64,000 bases of DNA from Imbricaverruca yamaguchii. Its lineage: Eukaryota; Arthropoda; Thecostraca; Neoverrucidae. Within the stretch, counting starts at the first letter, position 1. Every line of letters starts with the position of its first letter. The stretch is taken from the NCBI GenBank assembly GCA_034440575.1, contig JAOTOL010001615.1, positions 1,954,001-2,018,000 of the forward strand, written 5' to 3'. Of the stretch, positions 53,176-63,998 are shown in pieces. A program made the position numbers and the translations under genes. The notes under the pieces were generated by a model. It saw only the letters and a program-made list of their open reading frames with translations, had not been told where the DNA came from and made no database searches.

Positions 53176-55675
53176 GGGGGGACTGGGGTCAAATGTAACA
53201 CGGGGCAATTGTAACAGTAGCCATGGTTCCGAAACCCGCTGATGGATGGCGCTGGCGGCAGTACTGGATATGCACAGTCAGCTGTTTCCTTTCCTCACGG
53301 GGTTTCACGCCGTTGCGGCAAGTGAGTCGAGTGCTGTTCACAATTATGTGTTTTTGAGGGTGTGTTGTAAATTTGATGATTTTGTTTAATTATTAGCTCA
53401 TTCACGTATCTCACTAGATATGGATCTAAGAGTTTGATTGAGCGGAGTGGGGCTAATTAGCCAAAAATGTAGCGCCGTAGCTGCCGCCCACGCTGCCGTG
53501 TTTTGCATCAGTTTCGTCTCTAAGATGGCGCGCCTTGGCGGGGTCAATTGTAACAGAATGTCGTTGGGCGCTGGTCAATGAATGTTTCCGATTTTCAGAC
53601 GATGCCTCGCTCTCGAGAACGAACTTCTGACCGCGGGACACGCCTGGAGACAGCCCAGGAAGCTGTTGCCGCGGTTTGGAGGCGGTTGACGGTAGAAAGC
53701 CTAGCCCAGTATGGCATGTTCTGTAGTTGTCTCGTTACGTGAAACAAAGAAAGAAGGAATGGATATAAGTCGCTACAACCGCACAAAAGGTCTTTTCACC
53801 GGCGATGGAAGATACTCACTGACTATTACTCAAATCATCGTTTTTGTCTACGCCGATGAGGTCTTCTGCCTACCGTGCGCATGTCCGAATATAGGTCTAC
53901 ATCAACGAACAGTACTGTTCACTCTTTCTAAGAACCTATTATACCAGGCACGTTTGCTACGCTTAATGTGAAAAGTAAGAATTTTCATAAGCTATCGTCT
54001 AACACAACTTGATCGTAAAGATATGAACTTATAACTCTTAAGTGGCCACGCGTGTGCTAGGTGAAACATGACTCACCTAGAGCGGGGACATTCGTTACCA
54101 TGTTGTGTATAGGAAGGCAACACTTGCACCATGTTCGTGTTTAGTCCATAAGAATGGTTTGTTCGTGTGACCGGTGTTGTATTGGCTGCAAACAAGTCTG
54201 GTTGGATACTTCGGCACGTCGTGACCTTCATGAAGCACTTCATCCTACATGTATCACCCGAGTCACCGGTGTTGCTGCTGCTCGACAACCACGTGTCCCA
54301 TTCGTTGAAGTCCTAGACCTGCCAGGACAGCGGAATCATGTCTCCTTTCCTCCTCACTGTCCACCGCTTCCACCCTGGACAAAGCGTGTACGGCCCGTTT
54401 AAGGAAGCATATCTACTCCATGGATTGATAGAAGAATCCAGAAAACTGCCAGATCTATGACATCCCAGATCGCTGCGAGGCCTGGTATCGGCTTTACCCA
54501 AAGAACATCCAAGTGGTTCCGACAACAGGCATCATCCTACAATCCAACATATTCACAACGAAGACTTTGCACCAAGCAACGTTACAACCGACCCAGAACG
54601 GAACTGACTCACTCTCCGCAGCCATACATCCGAAGGCGAGACCACAGATGACATAGCACATCCTGCAATTCTGGCATCGGTATCGGACAGTGATCCACCG
54701 TATCACATCCTGTCCATCGGAATCGAACACCTGTATATGAACGCTGGTGCATCAGATCAAAGCTGTCCATCGGAATCCAACAGCCTGGTCCATCAGAGCC
54801 AACAGCCTGGTCCATCGGATCGAAAGCCTGTCTATCGATCGCTTCGACACCCTCACCTGAAGACATTCGGCCTCGCGCAGGCCAAAAAGCATGTACGACG
54901 GGCTGAATACAATACGCCAAAGGAGGATCAGTGAGCGGTCAAAACGAAACAGCACCAAAAGCTCAACCTCAGCATAAAAGAGGACAGAAGGCCGTGGCTA
55001 ATCCACCGGGAAGCAGTAGTATACGTGGAAGTTGTTGCCTTGTTGGTCATTTTAATACGTCGATCTAAAATATCCTGATGCGCGATTGCCCACGTGTACC
55101 GTGTAGTAGGTACATATGTGAAACTGTGAATCGGACGCCGAGTGACAGACCGAGCGTCATATTGAAACGTTTTTTGATGTTTGATGTTTTCCCTACTTCA
55201 GTACAAATAGCCAAAGTGTTTTAGGTCTCGAGCCCTGTAGTTAGTTTGTTTAGCCTGAGAAGCTGTGCTTTTAATCCAAAAGACCTCGGGTGCGGCTTTG
55301 ATCCTTACGTAATCGATTTTTATGATGTGGTGTTGTTTTGTCCTGAAAGGTGGAGCTTGATTTGTATTCCAAGAAGAGCTCAAGTAAGATACAATTGTTT
55401 TCGATAAAAGTGGCTTTCACCGCAGCATTCATTAACATGGTACAATTGACCCCGGGTGCTGTTGCATTGCCCCGTAATGGGGTCAATTGTAACACCTTGA
55501 CTTTTTAAACCAAGTTCGACACCTTAGGTATGTATTTAGAAATATTTTCACATACGAGCAAGGGCAAACATCAAGGTTTGTGAAAATCCAACAAAGTGTT
55601 CTCCAGCGCAAAACGTTTTCGCTCCTGACTCGAAAATGTAAAAACTGTTACATTTACATTTGACCCCGGTCTCCC
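53176..55675 (+). mobile_element. pogo/Tigger-like DNA transposon, inactive, 2.5 kb
   Basis: The ends are inverted repeats: left GGGGGGACTGGGGTCAAATG, right (reverse complement) GGGAGACCGGGGTCAAATGT. Both sit inside TA dinucleotides (53,174-53,175; 55,676-55,677), the target used by Tc1/mariner/pogo elements. GGGGTCAATTGTAACA-type motifs recur inside both ends (53,202; 53,540; 55,481, and inverted near 55,445 and 55,650) and are probable transposase-binding sites. The interior carries pieces of a pogo-type transposase with stops and frameshifts. Confidence 0.85.
53602..54650 (+). pseudogene. pogo/Tigger-type transposase remnant
   Basis: Pieces occur in the right order in different frames. 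An N-terminal HTH-like start MPRSRERTSDRG at 53,602 resembles the MPR(x)4K/RTDR start of pogo proteins. A DDE-domain piece near 54,270-54,400 reads VLLLLDNHVSH, then (other frame) SFPPHC and QSVYGPFKEA, the usual D-N/G-H and PPH-LQPLD-YGPFK region. A C-terminal piece near 54,545-54,600 reads NEDFAPSNVT. In-frame stops and shifts show it is dead. The middle part, with the first catalytic Asp, is not recognisable. Confidence 0.75.
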
Positions 55676-56035
55676 TATTTCTAGCCATGGGCAAATCGCA
55701 TCTGCATGCAACACAAGATCAAGGCCGCAATGTCCTTGTGTAAGAGCTCAAACTTGTCATACATGACAAAAAAAAACATCACTCACGCACTGATAAAACA
55801 ACACATTCACATTGGTAGGCAACACGGACACCAGTGCGCATACAAATGCATATCTTCAACATATGGATGTCTGGGCTATGGATGTGTTTTTGGTGGTCAT
55901 CAGATACTACGGTGCATACTTGTACACTGCGCAGCGCCGTGACATGCCAAGTGACCCAGTATAACCGGAGCCCTGTGGCGATTCGAAGCGGCCAACGTAG
56001 CCCTGGCATAGGTGCGGACATTTTACACCAAGGTG
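55676..56035. other. Spacer between two transposon fossils
   Basis: No gene recognised in 360 bp. It may belong to the end of the neighbouring Tnp2-type element. Confidence 0.4.
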
Positions 56036-56087
56036 GATAGCTTGTGGATAAACGCCACATCACAGTGGCGTTTATCTACAAGCTATC
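56036..56087. other. 23-bp inverted repeat (one mismatch), 6-nt loop
   Basis: Left arm 56,036-56,058 begins GATAGCTTGTGGATAAACGC; right arm 56,065-56,087 is its reverse complement except for one G/A difference. It sits at the downstream edge of the Tnp2-like fossil, so it may be a subterminal hairpin of that element. Confidence 0.85.
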
Positions 56088-57698
56088 ATCGATTTTGCCG
56101 CCATCGGCCCTGCAAGTCGACCCAAGCAGAGCGCGGGATTTCCCTTACCTCGAACACATTTCGACTAATCTCCATAATCACACACTTGGCTTTTAGGTTT
56201 GACAATGTCGCTGCCCACATATTGCTCCCTAGCTCAGCAACAAAGATATGCAATGGGAACGTGTTCCCTTCATGTGGAACTCTTTTCACTGACTTACACA
56301 ACACAGTGAATGGCAAATGCGGTACTGAGTCTATTTTGACGATTGAATGACATTCAATGAATCTTCCATCAGTGAGTGAAATAACGCTGTCGCTGTGTTT
56401 AGTATCGCGGCTTGTTGTGGTGAGCAGCATGCCCTGACATACAACTTTATGGAATGGTGTGACAGTGTGGGGTGGTGCTATGTCAATGTGTCGAATTGCT
56501 CGTAACTCAGCAGGTGTTAGTTGTTTTGGCTTCCCTTGACCAAGTTACGTTGTGTCCTTTACGCGAACGCAGTCTCGCAAGCGCTTGTGTCCTGATGCAC
56601 GCTGGCAAAAGAGTGCACCCGTGGTGACAACGGTAACGTTTCCGCCAACGCATTAATGCTAGACATGACGGAAAATCTTGTCAACACCTGATTAGCGGGG
56701 AATCTCGTGCCATGGGGAATCTCGTGCCATGGACAAACCTCAAAAGGCGGCCATTCCAATCCTCCATTGGAAATGCCGAATGTGCCCACAAGGGACCCCA
56801 GTGGCGCACGCTATCTGGCAAATGAAGTAGTTGATGGGCGTTAGAAGTCATCCATGAAGCGCCATACACCAACTCAACTTTGAACACAAACTGAAACAGC
56901 AAGCAGTCTGCTTTGCCGACATCATCTAGTGATACAACATCTTGGAGAAGGATGAATATCGCAGAGGACAGAAGCGCGAAGTGGTGAAGCAAACTATCTT
57001 CCAAAATGCCATTTAAACATGGGATGCAGTAAAAAAAAGCCATAACCTCCACTCAGACGCTTTCCAGTCTTTTCGAGTAAACAGCGTCCTCGGAAGACGC
57101 GTGATCAATTTTGGTGGCTTGATTGCTGACAGTCTCGAGTTGATTGTCGCAATCGTCCGTTTTTGGTACACATAAAATGAACGTTTTTTTTTAAGCAAGC
57201 CATCCTCCAGTCAACATATTCGTTCCTCCCAGGCATGCACAATGCATGTAATCAAAGACAAACCCATTCACTAGGTCGAACTGAGGGACATTGAAAAGAC
57301 AGGTCTTATTAATGTCTTTTCAGACCACGTCCTTTTACGCCATTCACTGGACCGTGTTGCCTCTATCGCATTATCTCTCATCATGCCAACTGTCTTTTTT
57401 TCATAATGACCTGAATTGAATCATTTGAATGTATCTTCCGGGACGAAGACACCACGAAAAACAACAACGAAAAACGTTCCGACCTGCCCAGTGTGTCAGG
57501 GCTAGAACACACTGCAAACACTTTGGACAGGACCTCCTTCCCCTGGCATATCCAGGCAATACCTGAATGTTGTAGCTCCCTCATCTCATTCATGAAAGCA
57601 TCAAAGAACAGCGACATTTGCACCCAACCTGAACCACACCACATTCCACCTAGTATGGGAACCCGGAACCTTATCTTTGCTGGTAATTGCAGTGCCAA
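56088..57698 (-). pseudogene. CACTA-like (Tnp2 + DUF4218) transposase fossil
   Basis: Read from right to left on the minus strand: PILGGMWCGSG and FFDAFMNEMRELQHSGI (57.6 kb); FDLVNGFVFDYMHCACLGG (about 57,290-57,235), a hallmark of the Tnp2 transposase domain; KPPKLITRLPRTLF and DWKASEWRLWLF (57.1 kb); then the DUF4218-type LPDSVRHWGPLWAHSAFP and NGRLLRFVHGTR (about 56,840-56,720). Several frameshifts separate these, so it is inactive. A further open piece at 56,430-56,086 fits the C-terminal region. Terminal CACTA repeats were not found. The N-terminus is missing or cut at about 57,700. Confidence 0.82.
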
Positions 57699-57739
57699 GC
57701 TGCAGACGCTTTCATTGTACGTTGTGGGTGTTTACATCT

Positions 57740-58294
57740 CAACAGTGCTGGCAATCAGACACCGGATGGACCTGGTGGAGGCACCGCGCCACCTATACGA
57801 TCAGCTCGAGCGGCAGCGCCGCCACATGACCGGCGATGATCTGGCCGAAGTGCAGAGGAGACTGCGGGAACGCCATGATGGCGCACCCTGAGGCCGTCGT
57901 CCTCGGCATGCTCGGGGACGAACGCCGAGAGATCCTGGCCCGAGCCATCCAGCTCATCGGTGAGGCCCGTCAGCGCCGGCAGCCTGGGCAGCCAGTCCGG
58001 GCTCACAAATGCCCGGAAACCAATCTCCGGGCCAGCAACTTCAGGGAGTTGATGGATTTGCGGCACCACCAGGCAAATATCGAGCCACCCCTGATCCGCC
58101 CACTTTGTGGCGATGAGCTGGCGCATCGGCTGGACGAGCCTCTGCCAACTGGCATTCCCTGTCAAACACAGGCGACGGAGCGGAGCGTAAAGCTGACCAT
58201 GGAGTCGGCGGCGGCTGTCACCGACAGGAACCGCCAGGACGGCTATAGCCTGAATAAGGTGGCCTTCCGTCACCGGTTCCGGGCCCGTGAGTGA
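57740..58294 (+). pseudogene. C-terminal part of an arthropod transposon-associated protein family, frameshifted
   Basis: The plus strand encodes LVEAPRHLYDQLERQ, then after a frameshift near 57,865 NAMMAHPEAVVLGMLGDERR, EILARAIQLIGEARQ, EPPLIRPLCGDELAHRL and IPCQTQATERSVKLTMESA to a stop at 58,294. The order HPE-(x)n-ML-(x)-DER...R, EPP, then P-C-(H/Q)TQA-ERxVKL, then DG is one I recall from many multi-copy arthropod hypothetical proteins. Function is not known to me; its copy number suggests a mobile element. It lies back to back with the Tnp2 fossil. Confidence 0.6.
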
Positions 58295-59054
58295 GTGAGC
58301 TTCGCTGCGGCGAGTCTCAGCGCGGCGGGCTGTTGCGGCGTGCCCCGGTGGCGGCGGCGGAATGGTGATGACAGATGATCTGACGGAATAGATAGATTGT
58401 AACTTCTACAAAATACATACAGATATGAGTAGTGACACTGGTTTCATGTTGATTACCTTGTTGCGATTCAGGTCAGGCTTCACAGGGCATGTTCTGCGCA
58501 GTACCACTTCTTTTCAGCCAATATGTGCGATTAGCTCACTGTAGAATCCGTTACCATGTTTGTGTATTTGCATCTCTAATTCACATAAAACATAACCGAT
58601 AAGTTAGTTGAAACGGTATCAGTGCATCAAGACGCCAAACCACGCTTGGTGGAAAGTACAAACGCGTCCGTCATAAGGCATATGGAAGGTAGCCGGGCTC
58701 GCTAGGCTTGCCATCTGTTGGCAGCCCAGGGAACCGCTCGAATCTTCCATACTTCAGAAAGCGAAATTTGTGGTAGTAAGACAGCTAGAATCTTGGAAAT
58801 GGTGCCAAATGATCAAAAATGAATTGCCTTGACGATGTAATGTTCAAGCGGACTCATTTTCCCACCAGTCCGCTTATGAGATGCAGAAATGTTAAAAATT
58901 TGGTCGCAGCCAAAATCTTCAAGTGGCCGGGGCCGTCAAATGATGTGAGAAATTTGCATTTTTGATGCTTCCATCGTGTTCAGGGGCCCAAAATGCATCA
59001 AATGAGGGGGAGTTGCTACCAATTTTGGCAAAAAGTGTGCAAACCGGACCAACC
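58295..59054. other. Spacer, no gene recognised
   Basis: GGCGGCGGCGG-type run near 58,350 and AT-richer DNA after it. No gene recognised. Confidence 0.45.
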
Positions 59055-61452
59055 TACTGTGTATAGCCACAGAACACAGGTGTCGGTGTATAGCCACGGG
59101 ACAGAGGTGTCGGTATGTAGCCACAAGACAGAGGTCTCGGTGTATAGCCACAGGACACAAGTGTCGGTGTGTAGCCACGGGACAGAGGTGTCGGTGTGTA
59201 GCCACAGGACAGAGGTGTCGGTGTATAGCCACAGGACAGAGGTGTCGGTGTTTAGCCACGGGACAGAGGTGTCGGTGTGTAGCCACAGGACAGAGGTGTC
59301 GGTGTATAGCCACAGGACAGAGGTGTCGGTGTGTAGCCACAGGGCAGAGGTGTCGGTGTATAGCCACAGGATAGAGGTGTCGGTGTATAGCCACAGGACA
59401 GAGGTGTCGGTGTATAGCCACAGGACAGAGGTGTCGGTGTGTAGCCACAGGACACAGGTGTCGGTGTGTAGCCACAGGACAGAGGTGTCGGTGTGTAGCC
59501 ACAGGACAGAGGTGTCGGTGTATAGCCACAGGACAGAGGTGTCGGTGTATAGCCACAGGACAGAGGTGTCGGTGTATAGCCACAGGACAGAGGTGTCGGT
59601 GTATAGCCACAGGACACAGGTGTCGGTGTATAGCCACAGGACACAGGTGTCGGTGTATAGCCACAAGACAGAGGTGTCGGTGTGTAGCCACAGGACAGAG
59701 GTGTCGGTGTGTAGCCACGGGACAGAGGTGTCGGTGTGTTGCCACAGGACATAGGTGTCGTTTGTAGCCACGGGACACAGGTGTCGGTGTATAGCCACAG
59801 GATAGAGGTGTCGTTGTGTAGCCACGGGGCAGAGGTGTCGGTGTGTAGTCACGGGACACAGGTGTCGGTGTATAGCCACAGGACAGAGGTGTCGTTGTGT
59901 AGCCACGGGACAGAGGTGTCGTTGTGTAGCCACGGGACACAGGTGTCGGTGTATAGCCACGGGACAGAGGTGTCGGTGTATAGCCACGGGACAGAGGTGT
60001 CGGTGTATAGCCACAGGACAGAGGTGTCGGTGTGTAGCCACAGGGCAGAGGTGTCGGTGTATAGCCACAGGATAGAGGTGTCGGTGTATAGCCACAGGAC
60101 AGAGGTGTCGGTGTATAGCCACAGGACAGAGGTGTCGGTGTGTAGCCACAGGACACAGGTGTCGGTGTGTAGCCACAGGACAGAGGTGTCGGTGTGTAGC
60201 CACAGGACAGAGGTGTCGGTGTGTAGCCACAGGACAGAGGTGTCGGTGTATAGCCACAGGACAGAGGTGTCGGTGTATAGCCACAGGACAGAGGTGTCGG
60301 TGTATAGCCACAGGACAGAGGTGTCGGTGTATAGCCACAGGACACAGGTGTCGGTGTATAGCCACAGGACACAGGTGTCGGTGTATAGCCACAAGACAGA
60401 GGTGTCGGTGTGTAGCCACAGGACAGAGGTGTCGGTGTGTAGCCACGGGACAGAGGTGTCGGTGTGTTGCCACAGGACATAGGTGTCGTTTGTAGCCACG
60501 GGACACAGGTGTCGGTGTATAGCCACAGGATAGAGGTGTCGTTGTGTAGCCACGGGGCAGAGGTGTCGGTGTGTAGTCACGGGACACAGGTGTCGGTGTA
60601 TAGCCACAGGACAGAGGTGTCGTTGTGTAGCCACGGGACAGAGGTGTCGTTGTGTAGCCACGGGACACAGGTGTCGGTGTATAGCCACGGGACAGAGGTG
60701 TCGGTGTATAGCCACGGGACAGAGGTGTCGGTGTATAGCCACAGGACAGAGGTGTCGGTGTGTAGCCACAGGGCAGAGGTGTCGGTGTATAGCCACAGGA
60801 TAGAGGTGTCGGTGTATAGCCACAGGACAGAGGTGTCGGTGTATAGCCACAGGACAGAGGTGTCGGTGTGTAGCCACAGGACACAGGTGTCGGTGTGTAG
60901 CCACAGGACAGAGGTGTCGGTGTGTAGCCACAGGACAGAGGTGTCGGTGTATAGCCACAGGACAGAGGTGTCGGTGTATAGCCACAGGACAGAGGTGTCG
61001 GTGTATAGCCACAGGACAGAGGTGTCGGTGTATAGCCACAGGACACAGGTGTCGGTGTATAGCCACAGGACACAGGTGTCGGTGTATAGCCACAAGACAG
61101 AGGTGTCGGTGTGTAGCCACAGGACAGAGGTGTCGGTGTGTAGCCACGGGACAGAGGTGTCGGTGTGTTGCCACAGGACATAGGTGTCGTTTGTAGCCAC
61201 GGGACACAGGTGTCGGTGTATAGCCACAGGATAGAGGTGTCGTTGTGTAGCCACGGGGCAGAGGTGTCGGTGTGTAGTCACGGGACACAGGTGTCGGTGT
61301 ATAGCCACAGGACAGAGGTGTCGTTGTGTAGCCACGGGACAGAGGTGTCGTTGTGTAGCCACGGGACACAGGTGTCGGTGTATAGCCACGGGACAGAGGT
61401 GTCGGTGTATAGCCACGGGACAGAGGTGTCGGTGTATAGCCACAGGACAGAA
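59055..61452. repeat. Satellite-like array, 27-bp unit with 728/701-bp higher-order repeats
   Basis: About 88 units of TAGCCACAGGACAGAGGTGT followed by CGGTGTA. A marker variant (TGTTGCCACAGGACATAGG, then TGTCGTTTGTAGCC) occurs near 59,736, 60,464 and 61,165, giving higher-order units of 728 and 701 bp, i.e. 27x27-1 and 27x26-1. They differ by one monomer, and each contains one 26-bp monomer. Long minus-strand frames of up to 721 codons (peptide units GYTPTPLSC, HRHLCPVAI, YTDTSVLWL) arise because no stop exists in any minus frame of the monomer. I do not call a gene. Confidence 0.95.
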
Positions 61453-62479
61453 GTGCCAGAAGTGCCTCAATTACTGCCGAAATGCTACCACCCGTCTTTG
61501 GTGATGCCACCAGAGAATTGCCATGCTTAATCTAGTATATATACATTTACATACGCCGCATCGCATTGCGCACACACTGCTCATACACTTCTTGCCATCT
61601 CCGACATCTCCGTCCACTTCCTCCCCATCCTGAATTTATCCTACTTGGTCCCCCCCCCCATGAGACGAGTTGCTCTCTTCAGCAATGAATTTGTTGAGAA
61701 GGCAGAAGCTGCAGAATATAATTTATGTTGGTTCGGAAAGGTTTGGGAAAGAGGAAGACATGTCAGAAGTACAGCATTCACATGACCGATGGTGAGTGGC
61801 GAGTGGCCTCAGCTGAGCACTTCATCTCCTCCATTCGAGAACTCAGCCATCTGGTCACCGTTGGACGTCCCTGAGGCGTCGGTCCGGCGTCCACCGCCGC
61901 GCGTCTTCCAGTTCCCTCTGCGAGTCTCTCTGCTTCCGTCTCTCTTGTTCTGCCCTCTTGAATTTGCTATGGCACCGCCTTCTTTTTTCTGTACTCACTC
62001 TCAGGGCTTCGGGGTGAGCTCGCGCTTCTGATTGGCTTTGGCTTTAACCACCTGGGGCCTTCATGGTGTTCTAGAAGGTTCTGGATTGGGTGGCGACAGC
62101 TCCAGGTCCGGGGCATCGACCTCACGGGCCGATGATCCTTCTGCCGGAGGTGGTCCAGCTGGTGCTTGGACTCCTGTCTGCCAGCTGAAGGTGCCAGGCC
62201 ATTACTCGGGTTGTTGGTTCCGGAGCCGCCTCTTTGATGTTGGCGTCAGCGCCACTCGCGTTTGCTTTTACTTCTCGGGGCAAATGTTTGCAAAGGAAGG
62301 GTGGCTGTGATCAGGCTGGACGTCTGACGGCCTGTTCGGATGGGAAAATATTAAAAACTTCATGAGGAAAAAATGTAAGCCTCCTTACAGGTGCTTCTCA
62401 CCTTCGGCTTTCCGACGTATGAAGGAGTCGTCTCCACTATTGCAGCGGCATCGGTTGGATATCGTCCGGGCCATCTCGT
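61453..62479. other. Spacer, no gene recognised
   Basis: No recognisable domain. Adjacent plus-strand frames at 61.79-62.31 kb lack family similarity. The part next to the LINE (about 62.3-62.48 kb) may be its diverged continuation. Confidence 0.4.
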
Positions 62480-62882
62480 TCACCACCTCAACCGGGTGCG
62501 TGACGTCTCTGCCATCTATCCGTAGTGCCGGCAAAGGGGTGGAGTTTTATTGGCCTGCGATGCGCTTTATCTTCGACCAGATTTGTGATGTAGGTGTGGA
62601 ACGATTCAGTTTGGTCACATAGGCCCTCCACGAGGTACGCTTTGCCTCCCGGATTGTGCGCCGTGCGATGGCCCGAACTTGTCGAAAGGCGATGAGGCTG
62701 ACCGTATTGCTGTTTCGATTGAAGGCTCTGAAGGCTCGTCGTCTTTCCCGGATAGCCTGGCGACACTCCTCTGTCCACCATGGGACGGGAGCGCGACGAG
62801 GATTACCAGAGGTACGGGGGATGAAGTCAGAAGCGGTCTGCACGAGTATGTTGGTAAATGTCTCAATCACAGGCAGAATCAC
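62370..62882 (-). mobile_element. LINE ORF2 fragment, region between endonuclease and RT
   Basis: Minus-strand FIPRTSGNPRRAPVPWWTEE, CRQAIRERRRAFRAFNRN, ARRTIREAKRTSWRAYVTKL and SQIWSKIKRIAGQ match the linker segment before the reverse transcriptase in Jockey/I-type LINEs. After about 62,545 similarity continues only across frameshifts (ERDGPDD/NEMARTIS-like, then SYVGKPK-like). Catalytic RT motifs are absent. Confidence 0.82.
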
Positions 62883-63136
62883 AGGTAGACACTCTTACTA
62901 TCGCCACAGTCCAAAGTAAAAGTAGATGTGTGGATGTATCGGGTGTGACGTAAAACGTAACATCAAAACCCTATGAGAGAGATGAGGACGATTTCTGACG
63001 AGATCTGGGAGTTCCCCCGCTCGATGGTGATGGTGTCCACGGGGTGGCCGCTTACGTCCGGCCGTAGGGGAATTCCAGTACGCCGCCTTCTCACCGCCGC
63101 GTGGTGGTGTAGGAGGCGGACCCATCATGTATCCCC
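62883..63136. other. Junction between LINE ORF2 and ORF1 pieces
   Basis: Far too short for the endonuclease domain (roughly 200 residues) expected between ORF1 and the ORF2 linker, so an internal deletion or rearrangement is likely. Confidence 0.5.
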
Positions 63137-63998
63137 TTAATGTATCCTCCGCGGTCGCAGAATTTGCGAGTGAAGTCGTGGAGGTGTCGCTCTAAGAGGC
63201 GGGCCCATCGCCTTTCCAGTCTCTGCGATGATCGCAGGGCTTACGCGTGAAGTTGGTGATGATGGAGGTGTCCCTCTAGGTGACGGTCCTCCTACTCGTG
63301 CGCTGGGCGAGGAATCCCTGGACGTAGTCCTGGCTGCACGGACAGGCGCCCCCATATCGGGAGCCCTCGGGTGAACCTTGACCGTGAGTTGCGGCCGAGC
63401 CGCAGAGGGTGCGACGACTGGAACCCGTCCGGAGGCGATGTCGGTCTGTCTCGAAACATTCGGTGGGGAAGGGGGAGTAGAGGTGCGTGCGGACTGGGCA
63501 TGGACGCGATCGGTGGATGTGGAGGGTAAAGTCTGCACGCTAGGTTTGTGGCCCTTCCCGGGTCTCTGCGATCGCTGAACAACACTCCACTCTTCCGGAG
63601 CTCGCTCGGCGGTCGCCATCGGTAAAGTGACGTAAGGGTCTGGCGTGGGCGACGCGTCGCACTTCGCCGCCTCGGAGCGAGGTTCGGGCTGAGCTTGCCT
63701 TGTCGACGGGGTGACGAGTATTCCGAGAGAGCAAAGTAATTAACTCAATGCTGCAATGAGTTCGTCCGTTTTGGGTGTTTGCATGCGCTGTGAGGTCGTT
63801 GTGGTGCATTTCGCTTTTGTTGCGCATGACATTCGAGGATGGGAGCGATCGTACAGATCCATCGCTTCGCGAAATGTTGCTTTTTGGGTGTGTTTGATTG
63901 ATATCATTTCCTTCTCTTTGGAGAAGCTGGGACAGGTGCGGTCGAACGAAGTGTGGGGGTTCTGTCCCCTGCCGCAGTTCACAAAGAATGTAACTTCC
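63137..63998 (-). mobile_element. LINE ORF1 (gag-like) C-terminal part, frameshifted, runs off window
   Basis: Right to left on the minus strand: FVNCGRGQNPHTSFDRTCP (end of a CCHC-type knuckle), then SFSKEKEMISIKHTQKATFR, typical of I/Jockey ORF1 just after the zinc knuckles. A frameshift near 63,730 follows, then a Pro/Ser/Thr-rich tail (MATAERAPEEWSVVQRS, then PSVQTLPSTSTDR) to a stop at 63,137. The N-terminus lies beyond the window. Confidence 0.75.

Noticed and set aside
59016..61181. 721-codon minus-strand open frame in the 27-bp array
   Set aside because: All three minus frames are open because the monomer has no stop codons; the peptide changes frame at each 26-bp monomer and matches no protein family.
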